Assembly (NCBI GenBank): GCA_003568415.1
Contig: PWXV01000310.1
Span: 1 to 47,690, forward strand
Source of the DNA: Ignavibacteriales bacterium
Lineage (GTDB): Bacteria > Bacteroidota > Ignavibacteria > T3Sed10-11
Direction of reading: 5' to 3'
DNA length: 47,690 nt
Shown here: positions 33,169 to 42,050 of the stretch, piece by piece
Position numbering within the stretch: the first letter of the stretch is position 1
How the letters are laid out: each line of letters opens with the position of its first letter
Translations under genes and position numbers: made by a program
Notes under the pieces: model-generated
Told to the model about the DNA's origin: nothing
Database searches by the model: none
Seen by the model: the letters and a program-made list of their open reading frames with translations, nothing else

Positions 33169-35634
33169 ATGACCACTACAACACAAGTAAAAAAACAAAA
33201 AGTATATAAAATAGCTGCAGAACTCAACCTGAGTAGTCAGGTTATTTTGGATTTTCTCGCGAAACGCGGTTATCCGGTGAAGAGCCATATGTCTGCTGTC
33301 GAACCCGAGATGGTTGAAGAGATAATGGTTCACTACAAGAAGGATAAAGATAGCGCCGAACGTCACCAGAAAAAAGTAGCCGAATTACGTCAAACACAGC
33401 AGCGCAGACGCGAAGCAGAAAAAGAAGCAAAAGAAGACAAGAAGGCAGAGAAAAAGGATGAAAAAAAACCGGATAAAGAAAAAGTCGCTGCTCGTAAACA
33501 ACCTAAAGATGGTGAACAAAAAGAAGTTAAAACACCCGAACCAGATAGTACAGAATTAGAAGAAACTCCTGAAACGAAGAAGAAAGAGCCGAAACCAGAA
33601 GAACCGATAGAAGAAGAAGTACCTGAAGATACCGAGAAGGAAGATGAAACTCCTGAAGTAACTGAGACTGGTACAACCGAAGAAATAAAAATAGAAGATG
33701 AAGAAGTTGCTGATGACACAGAAGCAGAGGTTGAGGCACCGAAAGGTAGAAAACCTCTACCCGGTCTCAGGATTAAAGGAAAGGTAGACCTTGACGAATT
33801 TAAAAAGCGTAAGGCAAAGGAAGAGAAGGCTAAAGAAGAGAAGAAAGAAGAACAGGACAAACAGGCAACCAGTGAATTAGAAAAACCTAAGAAAAAACGT
33901 AAGAAACGGAAAAAGAAAGTACGGGAAGAATCACGAGCCGCCGAGGTCAAACAGCGGGAAGAGCCGGAAAAAGAAGAACCTACAACCAAAAAGAAAAAGA
34001 AGAAAAAGAAACTTCGTGCTCGGAATATAGATGAAGGTGAAGTTCAGGAAGCCATTCGTAAAACGCTTGCAGCAATGGATGATGCCGGACCAAGTGTGCG
34101 GGCGGTAGCACGAAAAAAACGAAAACGTGAGCGGCTTGAGGAAGAACAACGCAAGCTCGAACAACAAGAACTCGAAAAAACAAAATTAAATGTTATTGAG
34201 TATATAACCGTCGGTGAACTGGCAAACCTCATGAACGTTCCGAGTAATGAGATGATACAAAAATGTATCGAACTCGGAATGATGGTTTCAATTAATCAGC
34301 GGCTTGAAGCCGATGTTATCACTCTGCTCGCCGACGAATTCGGATACCAGGTAGAATTCCAAGAAGAGTTCGCTGAAGATGTAATAGAAGAAGAGGAAGA
34401 AGATCCGGCGAAACTACAATCGCGCGCACCAATAGTCACGATAATGGGACACGTCGATCATGGTAAAACCACATTACTCGATTTTATCAGAAAGACTAAT
34501 GTTGTCGCGGGTGAATCTGGAGGCATTACACAGCATATCGGTGCGTATGAGGTGATGCTTGATGATGGTAAAACTATTACCTTCCTCGATACACCGGGTC
34601 ACGAAGCCTTTACTGCTATGCGTGCACGCGGTGCACAGCTTACTGACATTGTTGTACTTGTCGTAGCAGCCGACGACAACGTTATGCCTCAAACTCTTGA
34701 AGCTATTAACCACGCTCAGGCAGCAGGTGTACCGATTATTGTTGCGATCAATAAGATCGATAAACCCAATGCAAATCCCGATAAGGTGCGTCAACAACTG
34801 TCCGAACGTAATGTGCTGGTCGAAGAATGGGGCGGTAAATATCAGTCCGTTGAAATAGCTGCAAAACAAGGGTTGAACATTGATCAATTACTCGAGAAAA
34901 TCATCCTCGAAGCCGAATTGCTTGAACTGAAAGCTGATGCTGAAAAACGTGCTCACGGTGTTATTATCGAATCTGAACTCGATCGCGGAAAAGGTATTAT
35001 CGCATCTGTGTTGATTCAATCAGGTACACTCCGGGTGGGTGATCCATTTATAGCTGGTTTGTATAGCGGTCGTGTGCGAGCTATGTATGATGAGCGCGAA
35101 AACCGGCTTGAAGCAGCTCCACCGAGTAAACCTGCACAGGTTACCGGTTTTGATGGTATGCCCAAAGTAGGTGATCGTTTTGTTGTTCTTGAAAGTGAAG
35201 CTGAAGCGCGTGATATCGCTGCAAAACGGCAACAATTAAAACGAGAGCAAGATCTGCGACAAATTCATCACGTTACACTCGACGATATTTCGAAGAATAT
35301 TCAGACCGGTGATGTTAAAGAACTTTCAATCATCGTAAAAGGTGACGTCGACGGATCGGTCGAAGCACTCTCTGAGTCATTGGTTAAATTATCCAATGAT
35401 GAAGTTAAAGTTAATGTTATCCACAAGGGAGTTGGTGCAATTAACGATGCTGACGTCTTGCTGGCTGCCGCATCGCAGGCGATTATTGTCGGGTTCCACG
35501 TTCGACCGCTTGCAAGTACACGCAAGCTTGCCGAAACCGAAAATGTCGAGATCAGGTTGTACAGCGTTATTTATGATGCAATTAATGATGTAAAGAGTGC
35601 GCTTGAAGGATTGCTTTCACCTGAAATCAAGTAA
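33169..35634 (+). CDS. infB: Translation initiation factor IF-2, N-terminal 821 residues, ended by an in-frame TAA
   Basis: IF2 brings initiator tRNA to the 30S subunit and promotes subunit joining. Read from 33169: an IF2_N module at about 7-58, a highly charged linker rich in Glu and Lys (about 60-340), a second IF2_N-type module (about 345-400), then the GTPase domain with GHVDHGKTT (from residue 427), DTPGHEAF and NKIDKPN, and domains II-III. Codon 822 is TAA (35632-35634), immediately after LLSPEIK. Translation continues in the same frame after the stop with the missing C2 domain (separate entry). In homologues a Glu or Gln occupies this position, one base from TAA (GAA or CAA). Without the C2 domain, initiator tRNA binding would be lost. 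Confidence 0.93.
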   Translation: MTTTTQVKKQKVYKIAAELNLSSQVILDFLAKRGYPVKSHMSAVEPEMVEEIMVHYKKDKDSAERHQKKVAELRQTQQRRREAEKEAKEDKKAEKKDEKKPDKEKVAARKQPKDGEQKEVKTPEPDSTELEETPETKKKEPKPEEPIEEEVPEDTEKEDETPEVTETGTTEEIKIEDEEVADDTEAEVEAPKGRKPLPGLRIKGKVDLDEFKKRKAKEEKAKEEKKEEQDKQATSELEKPKKKRKKRKKKVREESRAAEVKQREEPEKEEPTTKKKKKKKKLRARNIDEGEVQEAIRKTLAAMDDAGPSVRAVARKKRKRERLEEEQRKLEQQELEKTKLNVIEYITVGELANLMNVPSNEMIQKCIELGMMVSINQRLEADVITLLADEFGYQVEFQEEFAEDVIEEEEEDPAKLQSRAPIVTIMGHVDHGKTTLLDFIRKTNVVAGESGGITQHIGAYEVMLDDGKTITFLDTPGHEAFTAMRARGAQLTDIVVLVVAADDNVMPQTLEAINHAQAAGVPIIVAINKIDKPNANPDKVRQQLSERNVLVEEWGGKYQSVEIAAKQGLNIDQLLEKIILEAELLELKADAEKRAHGVIIESELDRGKGIIASVLIQSGTLRVGDPFIAGLYSGRVRAMYDERENRLEAAPPSKPAQVTGFDGMPKVGDRFVVLESEAEARDIAAKRQQLKREQDLRQIHHVTLDDISKNIQTGDVKELSIIVKGDVDGSVEALSESLVKLSNDEVKVNVIHKGVGAINDADVLLAAASQAIIVGFHVRPLASTRKLAETENVEIRLYSVIYDAINDVKSALEGLLSPEIK

Positions 35635-35931
35635 GAAATCCTCGGTACCGCTGAGGTTCGTGAAACATTCAAAGTCCCGAAAGTGGGTACTGTTGCCGGT
35701 TGTTATGTCCAGGAAGGCAAGATGTTGCGTAATGCAAAAATTCGGCTAATTCGTGATGGTATTGTTATCTACCAGGGAACACTCTCCTCACTCAAGCGCT
35801 TTAAAGAAGATGTCCGGGAAGTAGATAGCGGCTATGAATGTGGAATGGGTATAGAAGGATATAACGACATTAAAGTCGGTGATTTGATTGAAGCATATAA
35901 ATTAGTAGAACAAAAACGGACATTGGAATAA
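35635..35931 (+). pseudogene. infB: IF-2 C-terminal domain (C2), in frame after the internal TAA
   Basis: The codons after the [21 protein letters not shown], align directly with the start of IF2 domain C2. Without interruption they continue through [49 protein letters not shown] and [17 protein letters not shown] to a proper TAA at 35929-35931. The frame is 0 relative to infB at 33169. No ATG or ribosome site precedes it. The first in-frame candidate starts are GTG at 35683 and ATG at 35722, both already inside the domain, so it is unlikely to be translated alone as a complete domain. Intact domain sequence argues against old decay. Confidence 0.8.
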
Positions 35932-35955
35932 ATCGAAAAAATACCAGTTAGCTGC

Positions 35956-36312
35956 ATGTCAATTAGAACAGAAAAAGTCTCCTCGCTTATAAAAGAAGAA
36001 ATGAGTCAGATATTACTCCGTGAGATTGCCATCGATACGGATGTATTTCTGACGGTGACTGATATTATAATGACGCCCGATTTAAAAATCGCAAAAGTAT
36101 ACCTGAGCATATTTGATTCAGATGAAAAAAAGAACGCAACAATAAACGAGTTGGCACGACGAAAAGGTGAAATCCGGCATATGCTCGGATCGCGTGTGCG
36201 TTTGAAATACACTCCCGACTTACAATTTTTTCTTGATGATACGCTTGACAGGGTCGATTCGCTCGAGCGTATATTTAAAAAGATCCGGAATAATGACGAC
36301 GATACAACGTAA
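35956..36312 (+). CDS. rbfA: Ribosome-binding factor A
   Basis: This KH-type protein of 118 residues is needed for late 30S maturation and cold adaptation. The pattern RTEKVSSLIKEEMSQILLREI, then VFLTVTDIIMTPDLKIAKVYLSIF, and RVRLKYTPDLQFFLDDTLDRVDSLERIFKKI is the RbfA signature. It lies 24 bases after the infB stop and overlaps truB by 20 bases. Confidence 0.95.
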   Translation: MSIRTEKVSSLIKEEMSQILLREIAIDTDVFLTVTDIIMTPDLKIAKVYLSIFDSDEKKNATINELARRKGEIRHMLGSRVRLKYTPDLQFFLDDTLDRVDSLERIFKKIRNNDDDTT

Positions 36313-37054
36313 TGATTTTCTGACACTTAGTGTTTTTAAAGAAAACAGTAATGTTGATCCAGGTATAATTTCAGAGAAATTATCGGGAGGTGTTGTTGTA
36401 CTTGTTGATAAGCCGGTTGGGTGGACATCGTTCGATGTAGTGAATAAAATTAAAAAAACATTCGCTATTAAGAAAGTCGGACACGCCGGCACATTGGACC
36501 CAATGGCAACCGGGTTATTAATTGTTTGTACTGCCCGAAAAACAAAAGAGATAGATTCATTTGTTTCATTAGAAAAAACCTATACGGGAACAATCAAACT
36601 CGGTGAAACTACTGCGAGCTATGACGCCGAGACTGAAGTTATCGATCGCAAACCGATTGATACAATAACCCCGTCAATGGTAATTGAAACTACCGGGTAT
36701 TTTACCGGTGAAATTGAACAGTTACCACCGATGTATTCGGCCATTAAAAAAAACGGTAAACCCTTATATAAGCTGGCACGAAAAGGAATTGAGGTCAAAC
36801 GTGAGCCGCGCCGGGTATCGATATCTGAATTTAGCGTTACAGACATCAATTTACCATACGTATCTTTTAAAATAACGTGCTCGAAGGGCACTTATATTAG
36901 ATCGATTGCACATGATTTTGGCCAGAAACTTAACACCGGCGGCCATCTGACGGATTTACGCCGCATAGCCATTGGCCCGTATACAGTAGACGAAGCGGTG
37001 ACAATTGAACTCGTAAATGAATTGAAAGATCGTTTAAAAAGGAAGTACGTGTGA
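36293..37054 (+). CDS. truB: tRNA pseudouridine(55) synthase
   Basis: This enzyme of 253 residues makes pseudouridine 55 in the T-loop of tRNAs. The start is the ATG at 36293 with CCGGA upstream; an open frame extends to 36233 but only shadows rbfA. Landmarks are VLVDKPVGWTSFDVV, the catalytic HAGTLDPMATGLL with Asp69, LPPMYSAIKKNGKPLYKLARKG and CSKGTYIRSIAHDFG. The C-terminal PUA domain seems short or missing: after GTYIRS only about 55 residues remain. The stop overlaps the ribF GTG. Confidence 0.94.
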   Translation: MTTIQRNDFLTLSVFKENSNVDPGIISEKLSGGVVVLVDKPVGWTSFDVVNKIKKTFAIKKVGHAGTLDPMATGLLIVCTARKTKEIDSFVSLEKTYTGTIKLGETTASYDAETEVIDRKPIDTITPSMVIETTGYFTGEIEQLPPMYSAIKKNGKPLYKLARKGIEVKREPRRVSISEFSVTDINLPYVSFKITCSKGTYIRSIAHDFGQKLNTGGHLTDLRRIAIGPYTVDEAVTIELVNELKDRLKRKYV

Positions 37055-38001
37055 TACAAGCACGATCACGTCAGGAAACCGGCGAACCGGTCGATTCGGT
37101 GTGTACAATAGGCAGTTATGACGGGATTCATCGTGCACATCAAAAGATCATTTCTGAAGTACGAGAGCGTGCAAGAATGCTCGGTATGCGAAGTGTGGTT
37201 ATCACGTTCGACCCGCATCCGAAGGAAGTGGTGAAATCGGACAAAGGAGCGGTTGAGTTATTAACAACACTTGATGATCGAATAAGTATCTTTCAAAAAA
37301 TGAACATCGATGTGTTGTTTATAATTCCGTTTACCTATGAGTTCTCCCGTCTGACGTCGGAAGAGTTTTATAAGCACTATATTGTCGATGGCCTGGGAGC
37401 GAAAGAAGTCGTTGTTGGCTATGATCATATGTTCGGACGCGACCGGCAGTCTGATATTAAAGATATCATTGATCTGGGAAACCGGTTTGGGTTTAGTGTG
37501 CATACCGTTCCTCCGTACTATGTCGGTGAAGAGATTGTAAGCTCTACAAAAATTCGGAAGCTCTTGAGGGAAGGTAACGTTGAACGCGCTGCCGAATTTT
37601 TGGGATGGACTTACTCGTTCAGGGGGAAGGTTGTGCGGGGGGATGGTCGCGGTGCTTCTATCGGATTTCCGACTGCTAACGTCATTCCGGTACACGAAAA
37701 AAAACTCGTGCCCGGTAAAGGAGTTTATTTTGTCACCGGTGATGTTGCCGGGCAAAAAATACCCGGTATGATGAACATCGGTACCCGGCCGACGTTTAAA
37801 AACGACGGGCAGGTTGTAATGGAAGTACATTTTCTGAATGATGTGGGCGAGTTATATGATACACAAATCGATTTATCGTTTTATCGGAAATTACGGGATG
37901 AACAAAAGTTTGATTCACCGGAAAAATTAATACATACTTTGCAAGCCGATAAACGGCGGTGTATAGAATTAGCTGAAAATTTTTCAAAAAACAATATATA
38001 A
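37051..38001 (+). CDS. ribF: Bifunctional riboflavin kinase/FAD synthetase
   Basis: This protein of 316 residues makes FMN and FAD from riboflavin. The N-terminal nucleotidyltransferase domain has IGSYDGIHRAHQKI, ITFDPHPKEVV, VVGYDHMFGRDRQ and SSTKIRKLLREG. The C-terminal riboflavin kinase domain has VVRGDGRGASIGFPTANV, MMNIGTRPTF and VEVHFLN-like strands. The start is a GTG at 37051 that overlaps the truB TGA, with AAGGAAG ahead. truB-ribF-rpsO is a common bacterial order. Confidence 0.96.
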   Translation: MIQARSRQETGEPVDSVCTIGSYDGIHRAHQKIISEVRERARMLGMRSVVITFDPHPKEVVKSDKGAVELLTTLDDRISIFQKMNIDVLFIIPFTYEFSRLTSEEFYKHYIVDGLGAKEVVVGYDHMFGRDRQSDIKDIIDLGNRFGFSVHTVPPYYVGEEIVSSTKIRKLLREGNVERAAEFLGWTYSFRGKVVRGDGRGASIGFPTANVIPVHEKKLVPGKGVYFVTGDVAGQKIPGMMNIGTRPTFKNDGQVVMEVHFLNDVGELYDTQIDLSFYRKLRDEQKFDSPEKLIHTLQADKRRCIELAENFSKNNI

Positions 38002-38027
38002 TACATTAAATAAGGAGTATACAATCA

Positions 38028-38297
38028 ATGGCATTAACAAAGGAGCAAAAAGCTGAAATTGTAAAGAAATATGGTAACACCGAGAAAAATTCAGGATTAC
38101 CGGAAGTACAAATCGCAATTTTAACTGCTCGAATTAACGATCTTACCGGTCACTTCGGTACACATAAACAAGACAACCATTCCCGTACCGGATTATTAAA
38201 AATGGTCGGCAAGCGGCGCAGACTGTTGAACTATCTAATGAAAAAAGATATTGACAGATATAGAAAAATCATAAACGAACTCAAAATACGTAAGTAA
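38028..38297 (+). CDS. rpsO: 30S ribosomal protein S15
   Basis: This protein of 89 residues binds 16S rRNA helices 20-22. Visible are the start [60 protein letters not shown] and a C-terminal basic helix. Length and sequence are canonical. An AAGGAG site precedes the ATG. pnp follows after 27 bases, the usual rpsO-pnp pair. Confidence 0.98.
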   Translation: MALTKEQKAEIVKKYGNTEKNSGLPEVQIAILTARINDLTGHFGTHKQDNHSRTGLLKMVGKRRRLLNYLMKKDIDRYRKIINELKIRK

Positions 38298-38324
38298 AAT
38301 ACGCAAGAATTTGCAGGAGCTTAA

Positions 38325-40490
38325 ATGGAAATCAAGAAACAAATTGAATTAAACGGAAAAACATTCAGCATATCGACCGGAAAATATGCAAAACAAGCCG
38401 ACGGTTCCGTTATGGTACAATACGGCGACACTATGGTTCTTGCCACAGTTGTATCAGCTCACGAAGCAGATGAAACGAGAGATTTCTTTCCGCTACAAGT
38501 TGAATACCGTGAGAAGATCGCAGCAGCGGGTAAGATACCGGGCGGTTTTTTCAAACGTGAAGGACGACCAACAGAAAAAGAAATCCTCTCATCACGATTA
38601 ATAGATCGACCAATTCGTCCTCTCTTTCCAGACGGGTATATGAACGAGACTCAGTTGCTGGTGACCGTTTATTCATCCGATCAGGAAAATGACAGTGATG
38701 TGTTGGGAGGGGTCGGTGCATCAGCTGCGCTCATGGTTTCCGATGTGCCATGGAACGGTCCAATATCGGAAGTACGGGTAGGAAGAATTAATGGAGAATG
38801 GGTGGTCAATCCCACATATAAACAAATTGATGATAGCGATATTGATGTTATCGTTGCGGGTACTAGTGAAAGTGTGGTAATGGTAGAGGGTGAATCCAAC
38901 GAGATCAGCGAAGACGACATGCTCAGTGCACTTAAAGTAGCCCACGATGCAATTAAACAGCTCAATGAATTACAGGTCGAGCTTGCTCGTGAAGCCGGAA
39001 AAGCAAAACGTGAGTTTGTGATAACAGCTCCGGATGAACAACTCGTTCAGGATATCCGGGAACTTGTCGAAGAACAAATCAAAAAGAATAACCGGTCGGC
39101 AGGTACAAAAGAGGAACGAGGACAGAATCGGAAAGAAATAGAAGAGAAAACACTCGAATCGCTTGCTGAAAAATATCCCGAACAGGAAAGCACAATAAAA
39201 GAGATTATCCACGATATCGAAAAAGACGATATGCGGGAAATGATACTCTCCGAAGGAAAGCGGCTCGATGGCAGAAGTTTTGATGATATTCGTACCATTA
39301 GCTGTGAAGTCGGATTGCTGCCGAGAACACATGGATCAGCTCTGTTTACCCGCGGTGAAACCCAGAGTTTGACAAGCGTTACATTGGGTACGAAGATGGA
39401 TCAGCAACTCATCGAAGGGTTGTTACCCGAATCAATGAAACGGTTTATGTTACACTACAATTTCCCGCCATTCTGTGTCGGTGAAGTTGGACGTGTGATG
39501 GGACCTGGACGGCGTGAAGTTGGCCACGGGAATCTCGCAGAACGTGCCTTGATGTATGTGCTTCCGGGTGAACAGGAATTTGCCTATACGTTGCGGATCG
39601 TATCCGATATTCTGGAATCAAATGGTTCCTCATCGATGGCTACCGTTTGTGCCGGTTCTCTTTCACTGATGGATGCAGGTGTACCGATTAAAAAACCCGT
39701 CGCAGGTATCGCTATGGGATTGATTAAGGATAACGATCGCGTTGCCGTGTTAAGCGATATCCTTGGTGATGAAGATCATCTCGGTGATATGGATTTTAAA
39801 GTTGCCGGCACTGCAGATGGGATCACTTCTTTCCAGATGGACATTAAAATCGAAGGGATCTCTTTTGAGGTTATGGAGCAGGCACTCCGTCAGGCAAAAG
39901 AAGGAAGGCTGCACATACTCGATGTGATGAACCGGACAATCAGTGAGCCGCGTCCGAGTATCTCTGATTATGCGCCGAGCTTGATCACAATGAATATACC
40001 GGTGGCACTTATCGGCTCCGTTATCGGTCCCGGTGGAAAAACCATCCGTAATATCATCTCCGAAACCGGAACTGAAATTAATATCGATCAGGACGGCACG
40101 GTAACGATTGCTGCACTCACAAAAGAAGCAGGCGACAAAGCCCGTGCTATCATTGAAAAAATGACCGAAGAACCGGAAGTTGGGAAAATCTATGAAGGTA
40201 CGGTAAAACGGCTAATGGATTTCGGGGCATTTGTTGAATTTCTCCCGGGCAACGAAGGACTGGTACATATATCACAACTTGATACCAATCGAGTTGAAAA
40301 AGTTAGCGATGTCGTGAAAGAGGGAGATAAGATGGAAGTTAAGTTGATGAAAATCGACAGTGAAGGTCGTTATAATCTCAGCAGAAAAGCTGTTATTACC
40401 GGTGAAGAGCCCGGGAAAGATGAGGGTGATGGTAAACCAAGAGAACGACGTCACGATAGAAAAAAACAATCACGACGTTCTAACAGATAA
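38325..40490 (+). CDS. pnp: Polyribonucleotide nucleotidyltransferase (PNPase)
   Basis: This 3'-5' phosphorolytic RNase of 721 residues has a first RNase PH domain (about 1-140: GDTMVLATVVSA, FFPLQVEYREKIAAAGKIPGGFFKREGRP, RLIDRPIRPLFPDGY), an alpha-helical linker and a catalytic second RNase PH domain (about 320-540: GLLPRTHGSALFTRGETQS, GPGRREVGHGNLAERAL). A KH domain (IGPGGKTIRNIISETG) and an S1 domain (GTVKRLMDFGAFVEFLPGNEGLVHISQL) follow. The C-terminus ends in a basic tail. It is complete and of normal length. Confidence 0.98.
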   Translation: MEIKKQIELNGKTFSISTGKYAKQADGSVMVQYGDTMVLATVVSAHEADETRDFFPLQVEYREKIAAAGKIPGGFFKREGRPTEKEILSSRLIDRPIRPLFPDGYMNETQLLVTVYSSDQENDSDVLGGVGASAALMVSDVPWNGPISEVRVGRINGEWVVNPTYKQIDDSDIDVIVAGTSESVVMVEGESNEISEDDMLSALKVAHDAIKQLNELQVELAREAGKAKREFVITAPDEQLVQDIRELVEEQIKKNNRSAGTKEERGQNRKEIEEKTLESLAEKYPEQESTIKEIIHDIEKDDMREMILSEGKRLDGRSFDDIRTISCEVGLLPRTHGSALFTRGETQSLTSVTLGTKMDQQLIEGLLPESMKRFMLHYNFPPFCVGEVGRVMGPGRREVGHGNLAERALMYVLPGEQEFAYTLRIVSDILESNGSSSMATVCAGSLSLMDAGVPIKKPVAGIAMGLIKDNDRVAVLSDILGDEDHLGDMDFKVAGTADGITSFQMDIKIEGISFEVMEQALRQAKEGRLHILDVMNRTISEPRPSISDYAPSLITMNIPVALIGSVIGPGGKTIRNIISETGTEINIDQDGTVTIAALTKEAGDKARAIIEKMTEEPEVGKIYEGTVKRLMDFGAFVEFLPGNEGLVHISQLDTNRVEKVSDVVKEGDKMEVKLMKIDSEGRYNLSRKAVITGEEPGKDEGDGKPRERRHDRKKQSRRSNR

Positions 40491-40499
40491 GATTTCATT

Positions 40500-42050
40500 A
40501 TGAAAAAAATGATGTTCATTATCCTCGATGGTTATGGTCTTGGAAAAGATCCGTCGGTTAGTGCAATTGCACGGGCAAAGCAGCCATATCTCGACGAACT
40601 CTTCAAGACCAAACCATGGACATGGGCCAATGCATCGGCTGAACACGTCGGGCTTCCCGGCGGACAAATGGGTAACTCTGAAGTAGGGCATATGAATATT
40701 GGTGCCGGTCGTATCGTCTGGCAGGATATCACCCGCATCGATCACGCAATAAAGACCGGAGAAATTTTTGAGAACGAGACACTTCTTCGCCTTATTCACG
40801 ACGTCAAGAATAAGAACGGAAGGCTGCATCTGATGGGGTTGTTCTCCGACGGCGGTGTTCACAGTCATCTCCGGCACCTATATCCGATACTTGAATTAGC
40901 GAATAAACATGCATTATCAGATGTGTATGTTCACGCATTTATGGACGGCCGTGATACACCGCCGCATAATGGTGTGAAATATATAAAGGAATTTCAGGAA
41001 AAAGTAAAAGAGATCGGTACCGGTAGAATTGCAACTATCGTCGGACGGTACTATGCTATGGATCGGGATAAACGGTGGGAACGAACCGAGAAGGCATACC
41101 GGATGCTGACCGATGGAGAGGGGAAAAAATTCAACGATCCGGTTGAAGCAGTTGAAGCATCATATGAAGACGAAAAGACCGATGAATTTATAATGCCGAT
41201 TGTCATTACCGAAGACGAAAAACCGGTTGCCGTGGTCGAAGATGGCGATGCAGTATTATTCTTTAATTTCCGCACCGATAGGCCCCGACAGTTGACAACA
41301 GCTTTGACCGATCCGGATTTTAAGGAGTTTGATCGAACCTTACTCGATCTCGATTATGTTACGATGACACCGTATCAAAAAGAATTTACATTTCCGGTTG
41401 TGTTTCAACCACAATCGCTTGACAACACACTCGGTGAATATATCGCAGCCCAGGGATTAACCCAGCTTCGAATCGCGGAGACCGAAAAGTATCCGCACGT
41501 GACCTTCTTTTTCTCAGGCGGGCGCGAAAAACCATTTGATGGCGAAGAACGGGTGCTTGTCCCTTCACCGCGTGATGTTCCTACATACGACTACAAACCA
41601 GAAATGAGCGCATATGAAGTTGCAGATGAAGCCGTTAAGTTTATTACAGAGAAATATCCAGATCTGGTTGTTTTAAATTTTGCCAATCCGGATATGGTAG
41701 GTCACACCGGCTCTATGGAAGCGGCGATAAAGGCAGTTGAGACTGTCGATAAATGTACCCGGAAAGTGATGGAGGCAGCACTTGACCTTGGGTATTGTGC
41801 AGTCGTAACAGCAGATCACGGTAATGCCGACATAATGATCGATACCGATGGCGGTCCGCACACTGCACATACAACAAATCCGGTTCCGTTTATCGTTATA
41901 AAGGAGGGATTCAATGGTCCACTGCGTGAAGGTGGAAAGCTTGGTGATTTTGCACCAACGCTCCTTGACTTAATGGAGTTGCCAATTCCGGCTGATATGG
42001 ATGGTGAATCTATTCTGAAAGTTAGCGACGTTGTTAACCAAACAAAATGA
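40500..42050 (+). CDS. gpmI: 2,3-bisphosphoglycerate-independent phosphoglycerate mutase
   Basis: This Mn2+-dependent alkaline-phosphatase-superfamily enzyme of 516 residues interconverts 3- and 2-phosphoglycerate. It has IILDGYGLG at the N-terminus, the catalytic serine motif MGNSEVGHMNIGAGR (Ser60), HAFMDGRDTPP, GRYYAMDRDKRWERTEKAY, and metal ligands in NFANPDMVGHTG and VTADHGNAD. It follows pnp by 9 bases and is overlapped at its end by aroA. Confidence 0.98.
   Translation: MKKMMFIILDGYGLGKDPSVSAIARAKQPYLDELFKTKPWTWANASAEHVGLPGGQMGNSEVGHMNIGAGRIVWQDITRIDHAIKTGEIFENETLLRLIHDVKNKNGRLHLMGLFSDGGVHSHLRHLYPILELANKHALSDVYVHAFMDGRDTPPHNGVKYIKEFQEKVKEIGTGRIATIVGRYYAMDRDKRWERTEKAYRMLTDGEGKKFNDPVEAVEASYEDEKTDEFIMPIVITEDEKPVAVVEDGDAVLFFNFRTDRPRQLTTALTDPDFKEFDRTLLDLDYVTMTPYQKEFTFPVVFQPQSLDNTLGEYIAAQGLTQLRIAETEKYPHVTFFFSGGREKPFDGEERVLVPSPRDVPTYDYKPEMSAYEVADEAVKFITEKYPDLVVLNFANPDMVGHTGSMEAAIKAVETVDKCTRKVMEAALDLGYCAVVTADHGNADIMIDTDGGPHTAHTTNPVPFIVIKEGFNGPLREGGKLGDFAPTLLDLMELPIPADMDGESILKVSDVVNQTK

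Noticed and set aside
33390-33989. Minus-strand ORF of 199 codons opposite infB
   Set aside because: It is a shadow of the Glu/Lys-rich linker: a Ser/Phe-rich low-complexity product with no start signal.
35632-35634. Genetic-code reassignment of TAA, or selenocysteine, as the explanation for the infB stop
   Set aside because: TAA ends many genes here (for example glnA, rpsO, pnp), and selenocysteine uses TGA; no such element is seen.
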